From positions 62,001-126,000 of the forward strand of contig NZ_NHOT01000010.1 of the NCBI RefSeq assembly GCF_002197755.1: a stretch of 64,000 bases of DNA, given 5' to 3'. This document shows positions 60,102-64,000 of this stretch, in pieces. Both the position numbers and the translations under genes were made by a program. This DNA is from Pedobacter sp. AJM (lineage in GTDB: Bacteria > Bacteroidota > Bacteroidia > Sphingobacteriales > Sphingobacteriaceae). Numbering within the stretch: the first letter of the stretch is position 1; each line of letters begins with the position of its first letter. Under the pieces are notes generated by a model that saw nothing but the letters and a program-made list of their open reading frames with translations, did not search any database and had not been told where the DNA came from.

Positions 60102-62123
60102 TTAAAATTTTTCACGTAAATAGTCAACAGTTATGTTCTTGTCAATAGTGCTTTCCTTTTGATTCAAATCTCTGAATAGATTTTTTTCACTATTTTTAGT
60201 CGTAATCAGCATTGCGCCTTCTTTGGCTTCTAAACCATATAAACTGGTAGCAGCCTGATTTTTTAATATGCTTACTGATTCAATATTGGCAGGGTTTATC
60301 TTATTTAAAAGCTTATTATCTGCCAGCTTAATGCCATCAACTATTATAAGACCATTAAATATACCATCAATAAATTTGGTGTCGTTGTTATTTCCTGTTG
60401 ATCTTAATGATAATTTTTGTGTTCTGGTCGGCGTTGGGTTTTCTGATGGCTCGTTACTTTTTGCTAAGTTGAAATTCACATTAATATTATACTTTACTCT
60501 TACGGGCTTGTCATTTGCAATGCCTGGATTCCATTTAGGTGATTGCGAAATGACCCTAATGGCTTCCTCATCGGTCCCGCTGCCTAATCCTCTGGTAATC
60601 TGAACATCTGAAAGGTCTCCACTCTTCTCTACGATAAAGCTTAAGAATACTTTACCGCTTACATGATTATCCACTGCCATTTTAGGATATTTAATATTTT
60701 TGCCCAGGTATTGGTAAAATTTTTCAATACCACCAGGAAATTCAGGCTGCTGATCTATAGATACAAAATCAAATACTTTATCTTTAGACTGATAATTCTG
60801 ATCAGTTAAATTCTGATTTGCAAAAGCCTTAACCTGAAGGCTTGGCAATAGGGTATAGGCCACTGCAGGTACTGAATTTAGGTTTTTTATCTTTGAATTA
60901 CCTTCATCCAACCTGAATTCAACTTTGATGGCATAGTTTCCATCAATTGCGTTTTTAAAACCAGTATAAGATGACACGGCATTCATCACTTCTTCATCAC
61001 AACCGGAACCTAAATTTACCAGTGAAGCAACGCGGACTATCTTATGGTTTTTTAACTGAAATCTGATCTGGGTATTTCCCTGTAAACCTTGTGACTTCGC
61101 TGCTATTGGATACTTTATCGTTCTGGATAAATAAGCATAAAAATCTTTCCAGGATTTATCCATCTTTCCTGCTTCCGGCGCAATTGATTTCTCGGTAGCT
61201 AAAGTTTCAGTGGATGGATTATCGGATATTACGATATCTTTCACCATTTCAATAGGTTTATCTAAAGGAATCTGATCAGACAGTTCCAATAAATTTTTGT
61301 TTTTACGTACGGTAGCCGAAGAGAAAATGATTAAAAGGGCAAAAAGCGGGATAAAAAAGCCATATTTCAAGATGGCGGCCTTTTTTGATTTTTCCTTTTG
61401 GAGCATAAAAATTCTCTTTTTGATGAGGGATTGATCAAAGAAACCGTTAGTTAAGCTATTAGGCATAATGCCAAAAGACTGGCTCAGAATCAACATGGCA
61501 TATTCTGCCTTATCACCCTGAAATGCCGCGGCATGCTGATCGGCCAGAAACTCATGTATATTTTTAATTGATTTTTTATAGAAATAAATAACCGGGTTTA
61601 TCCAGGTCAGAATGCCTAAAAGCTCAAAAAATAAAATATCTAAGGTATGCCATTGCTTTACATGTGCATCTTCATGTGCGTGTATAACATTTGATAAGGG
61701 TAGTTGCTGATCTATCACTTTTTTATTGAAAAAAGAAAAAGCTGAACCCGATTTTGCGGAATGAATCAGTTTTTTAACCGTTAATAAATTGAGCACCATC
61801 CTAAACAGAAAAAACAATATCCCGGTAAAATAGATCAGCACAAAGATGTTTGACCAGCTAAAACTATTTTCATGATCCGGAACTATTATAGCCTGTTCTA
61901 AAACAGCATCCCAGTTTATACTGGTATAAACTTTTTGAGCAACATCCTGCCGGGTAATCCATTCCATGCGTATAAAAGGGATAGATAAAGATAAAACTCC
62001 CGATGCCACTAAATAGATGCGATTAAGCAGGAAATAGGTTTCCTTATCTAACAGCAGTTTGTAAAAGCCGTAGAAAACAAACAGGTAGAGGTTAACCTGT
62101 AGCAGGTAGTGGGCGAAACTCAT
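60102..62123 (-). CDS. BlaR1-like M56 metallopeptidase with TonB_C and plug-like C-terminal modules
   Basis: 673-residue membrane protein. N-terminal M56 part: hydrophobic segments at about 8-25, 35-51, 92-114 and 163-182, zinc motif HEDAH (150-154) and third-ligand motif HEFLAD (190-195); a last helix lies near 254-270. The rest should be periplasmic: TonB_C-like domain about 327-405, a second more canonical one about 460-553 (GGIEKFYQYLGKNIKYP), and a plug-like module about 585-645 (GLIIVDGIKL, INPANIESVSILKNQAA). In BlaR1 the periplasmic part is a penicillin sensor; here it is replaced by receptor/transducer modules. Its start overlaps the BlaI stop by four bases. Confidence 0.88.
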   Translation of the reverse strand: MSFAHYLLQVNLYLFVFYGFYKLLLDKETYFLLNRIYLVASGVLSLSIPFIRMEWITRQDVAQKVYTSINWDAVLEQAIIVPDHENSFSWSNIFVLIYFTGILFFLFRMVLNLLTVKKLIHSAKSGSAFSFFNKKVIDQQLPLSNVIHAHEDAHVKQWHTLDILFFELLGILTWINPVIYFYKKSIKNIHEFLADQHAAAFQGDKAEYAMLILSQSFGIMPNSLTNGFFDQSLIKKRIFMLQKEKSKKAAILKYGFFIPLFALLIIFSSATVRKNKNLLELSDQIPLDKPIEMVKDIVISDNPSTETLATEKSIAPEAGKMDKSWKDFYAYLSRTIKYPIAAKSQGLQGNTQIRFQLKNHKIVRVASLVNLGSGCDEEVMNAVSSYTGFKNAIDGNYAIKVEFRLDEGNSKIKNLNSVPAVAYTLLPSLQVKAFANQNLTDQNYQSKDKVFDFVSIDQQPEFPGGIEKFYQYLGKNIKYPKMAVDNHVSGKVFLSFIVEKSGDLSDVQITRGLGSGTDEEAIRVISQSPKWNPGIANDKPVRVKYNINVNFNLAKSNEPSENPTPTRTQKLSLRSTGNNNDTKFIDGIFNGLIIVDGIKLADNKLLNKINPANIESVSILKNQAATSLYGLEAKEGAMLITTKNSEKNLFRDLNQKESTIDKNITVDYLREKF

Positions 62124-62500
62124 TTTGGATTGCGTTTAATTTTGTTAATCATTTTCAAAATTTCATCTACATCACCTAAATCAAGCTTTTCTTCTTTAAC
62201 AAAAAATGAAAACATACTTTCTACAGAGTTTTCAAAATAATTTCCCAGAAGTTTTTCTGTCGCATGGCGTTTATAATCTTCTCTGCTGATCAGCGGATAA
62301 TATTGGTGTGCTTTTCCAAATGCCTCATGCCCGATAAAGCCTTTGGTTTCCAGAATTCTGATAATGGTAGAGACTGTGTTATAAGCAGGCTTTGGAATAG
62401 GTAGTTCGTCAATAACTTCTTTAACAAATGCTTTTTCCAACTGCCACAAAACCTGCATAATTTGTTCTTCGGCTTTGGTTAAATCTTTAATTTCCATCAT
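62120..62500 (-). CDS. BlaI/MecI/CopY family repressor
   Basis: 126-residue winged-helix repressor, cleaved by its partner M56 peptidase in known systems. It has KDLTKAEEQIMQVLWQLEKA, the recognition-helix region KPAYNTVSTIIRILETKGFI and the C-terminal dimer region (MFSFFVKEEKLDLGDVDEIL). The frame can be extended to a TTG at 62512; the ATG pair at 62500/62497 is more plausible. It heads the operon with the peptidase and probably represses it. Confidence 0.93.
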   Translation of the reverse strand: MMEIKDLTKAEEQIMQVLWQLEKAFVKEVIDELPIPKPAYNTVSTIIRILETKGFIGHEAFGKAHQYYPLISREDYKRHATEKLLGNYFENSVESMFSFFVKEEKLDLGDVDEILKMINKIKRNPK

Positions 62501-62608
62501 AATGCATAACAATAAGGATGATCAACAAATGTTGTCATTATTAAAGTTAAAACTAATTAATTAGTTATCCAAATGATATGGGAAAAAATATCCGGCGATA
62601 AAAGATAA

Positions 62609-63250
62609 TTATATCTTAATCAGATTGTTTTTAATGGCGTAAACCACCAGTCCGGTGCGGGATTTGATGTTGAGTTTTGCAAACAGTGACTCGCGGTAAT
62701 TGTCTACCGTTCGCGGGCTCACATTCATAAGGTCTGCAATTTCTCGATAAGTAAGTTCGCTGCTGCAATGTTGAAGGAAGGTTAATTCGCGTGCGCTGAA
62801 GATTGGTTTGGTATCACCATCTTTGAGTGCCACCAGCAAGCGGCCAGAAACAAGGTCATTAACATAAAAGCCTTTTTCGTTGATGGCCTTGATAGCGGTA
62901 AGCAGTTCGTTTGGAGTAGATTCTTTCAGCATATAGCCGCCTGCACCAGCCTTTAACATACCAATAATTGCTTTTTCGTCTTCCAGCATGCTCAAGGCGA
63001 GTATATTAACGTTCGGGTAATTTTCTTTAACCCATTTGGTAGCGGTATAACCATCCATTACGGGCATATTAATATCCATCAAAATAAGCTGTAAATCCGG
63101 ATGGTTTTTAATTTTATGCTGAAGATCCTGGCCATTGATGCCTTCGAACAGCACTTTAATTTCATCAAACTCATCTAATAAACTGGCCAGTCCGGAGCGG
63201 AAAAGTGTATGATCATCAACGATGGCAATGGAGATAGATGGAGCAGACAT
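62609..63250 (-). CDS. NarL/LuxR-type response regulator
   Basis: 213-residue two-component regulator. Receiver domain 1-125 with phospho-acceptor Asp in LILMDINMPVMDGYTA and conserved Lys in GYMLKEST. The C-terminal LuxR-type helix-turn-helix is at about 148-205 (ELTYREIADLMNVSPRTVDN, AKLNIKSRTGLVVYA). It begins three bases after the histidine-kinase gene ends, so the two are a pair. Confidence 0.95.
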   Translation of the reverse strand: MSAPSISIAIVDDHTLFRSGLASLLDEFDEIKVLFEGINGQDLQHKIKNHPDLQLILMDINMPVMDGYTATKWVKENYPNVNILALSMLEDEKAIIGMLKAGAGGYMLKESTPNELLTAIKAINEKGFYVNDLVSGRLLVALKDGDTKPIFSARELTFLQHCSSELTYREIADLMNVSPRTVDNYRESLFAKLNIKSRTGLVVYAIKNNLIKI

Positions 63251-63253
63251 GTT

Positions 63254-64000
63254 TTAAGGATAGGGAATTTCAATTAAAATATTAGTACCATGATTAGGTG
63301 ACGAATTTAATACTAATTTTCCATTGATCATTTCTATTCTTTTATAGATGGAATTTAATCCCATTCCGGAGGAGGCTGCTGCTGCCTGTTCATAATTAAA
63401 CCCTATTCCATTCTCTTTAACCTGTAAATGAAGGGTTTTATCTTCGTAGTAAGCATTAAAGGTAATGGCCGTTGCATTGGCATGTTTAATAATGTTGTTG
63501 ATGATTTCCTGTAGTAAACGTAAAATGATCAGGTCTTTATCCGGTGATTTTTCAATTAAATCAACAAGACTGTTGTTAACCTCTATTTCGTAGGCTCCGG
63601 TTTTGCTTAACCAGTTTACTTCCTGATCCAGTGCATAGCCTATTCCATTTTCGACAACCTGTTCGCCATGCAGCAGTTTTGCCAGTTCTCTTAGTTCTCT
63701 GATTGATTTATTAATAAAGGAAAGGGAGTCGCTAATTTTTTTCTCTGCTTTTTCACTGTCGTTGATGTTTACAGAATTAAGTGTCAATGTAGTAAGGCTC
63801 AGGAGCTGGCCAATATTATCATGCAATTCTGTGGCAATGGTTTGCATGGTTTGATCCTGCACTTCAATCCGCGCCTGTAAAATTTCGGCTTCAAATTTTT
63901 GCTGCATATGCTGTTTCTCCAGCAAATGATTTTTTTTATGCCTGTTATATGATCTGATATAAATAATCAGAAATAAAGGCATGAGCAGGAATATAAATGT
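63254..64000 (-). CDS. HisKA_3-type sensor histidine kinase, C-terminal part (cut by window edge)
   Basis: At least 248 residues of a NarX/DegS-type kinase. A last hydrophobic segment (FIFLLMPLFLIIYI) is followed by a coiled-coil linker, the H-box TELHDNIGQLLSLTTL with the phosphorylated His, and the ATPase domain (LLQEIINNIIKHANATAIT, KENGIGFN, SSGMGLNSIYKRIE). The frame runs open to the last base of the window, so the N-terminal sensor (often TPR repeats in this group) is outside. Confidence 0.92.
   Translation of the reverse strand, partial: TFIFLLMPLFLIIYIRSYNRHKKNHLLEKQHMQQKFEAEILQARIEVQDQTMQTIATELHDNIGQLLSLTTLTLNSVNINDSEKAEKKISDSLSFINKSIRELRELAKLLHGEQVVENGIGYALDQEVNWLSKTGAYEIEVNNSLVDLIEKSPDKDLIILRLLQEIINNIIKHANATAITFNAYYEDKTLHLQVKENGIGFNYEQAAAASSGMGLNSIYKRIEMINGKLVLNSSPNHGTNILIEIPYP

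Overview
The window looks like a chromosomal segment of a Bacteroidota member, most likely a Sphingobacteriaceae (Pedobacter-like) species. The sequence reasons are moderate-to-low GC, genes mostly without Shine-Dalgarno sequences, several promoters of the Bacteroidota type (TTTG, about 19 bases, TAnnTTTG), the type IX secretion protein SprA, large TonB-dependent/CarboxypepD_reg outer-membrane proteins, a DUF4270 lipoprotein, and energy-transducer TonB/M56 peptidase modules. The genus is an inference; no 16S gene is present.

Layout. 1-8.2 kb: the end of sprA, gcvH, a VanZ-like protein, an overlapping 40-residue lipoprotein, a large outer-membrane barrel protein and feoAB. 8.3-10.5 kb: an Lrp/AsnC regulator, a pair of very unusual tRNA-like genes with their own promoter and terminator, and a LacI regulator. 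10.5-20.2 kb (mostly minus strand): frr-pyrH, an Oar-like TonB-dependent receptor, a secreted class II cyclic-nucleotide phosphodiesterase, nagA, and the rplM-rpsI-rpsB-tsf translation operon with a textbook promoter. 20.5-25.2 kb: RNase G, a 29-residue ribosomal-type basic protein, a TPR protein, an HU-type protein, then mutY and ssb. 25.4-34.6 kb: glmS, DUF4270 lipoprotein with a short starch-synthase-like protein, divergent panC, panD with a flippase-like membrane protein, an acyl-CoA dehydrogenase and two small envelope proteins. 34.7-39.7 kb: rimP-nusA-infB. 39.7-41.5 kb: an AT-rich islet with a small HTH regulator and two secreted proteins. 41.7-51.8 kb: a surface-glycan cluster (acyltransferase, six glycosyltransferases including a GT11 fucosyltransferase, a DUF5672 protein, an MsbA/PglK-like ABC exporter). 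51.9-58.5 kb: meaB, an unknown protein, a cold-shock protein, a decayed GxxExxY gene and sdhCAB. 58.7-64 kb: an operon of BlaI repressor, BlaR1-like M56 peptidase fused to TonB C-terminal and plug modules, and two secreted proteins made of the same modules; then a LuxR-type response regulator and the start of its histidine kinase.

How the genes work together. Much of the window is core housekeeping: translation (frr, rplM/rpsI/rpsB/tsf, rimP/nusA/infB), nucleotide and cofactor synthesis (pyrH, panC/panD), amino-sugar metabolism (glmS, nagA), the succinate dehydrogenase complex and iron uptake. The accessory parts are envelope functions: secretion, nutrient receptors, surface glycans and the peptidase-linked signalling operon.

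The most striking signal is at 9.0-9.33 kb. Two tandem class II (leucine-type) tRNA-like genes carry a GTC (Asp) anticodon and the aspartate identity bases, share an identical anticodon arm with a conserved T-T mismatch, and have oversized variable arms with a covarying base stem and conserved internal sequence. A second theme is a set of intergenic arrays in which degenerate short words on one side are mirrored by their reverse complement on the other. Both are proposals from reading alone; no database search was possible.
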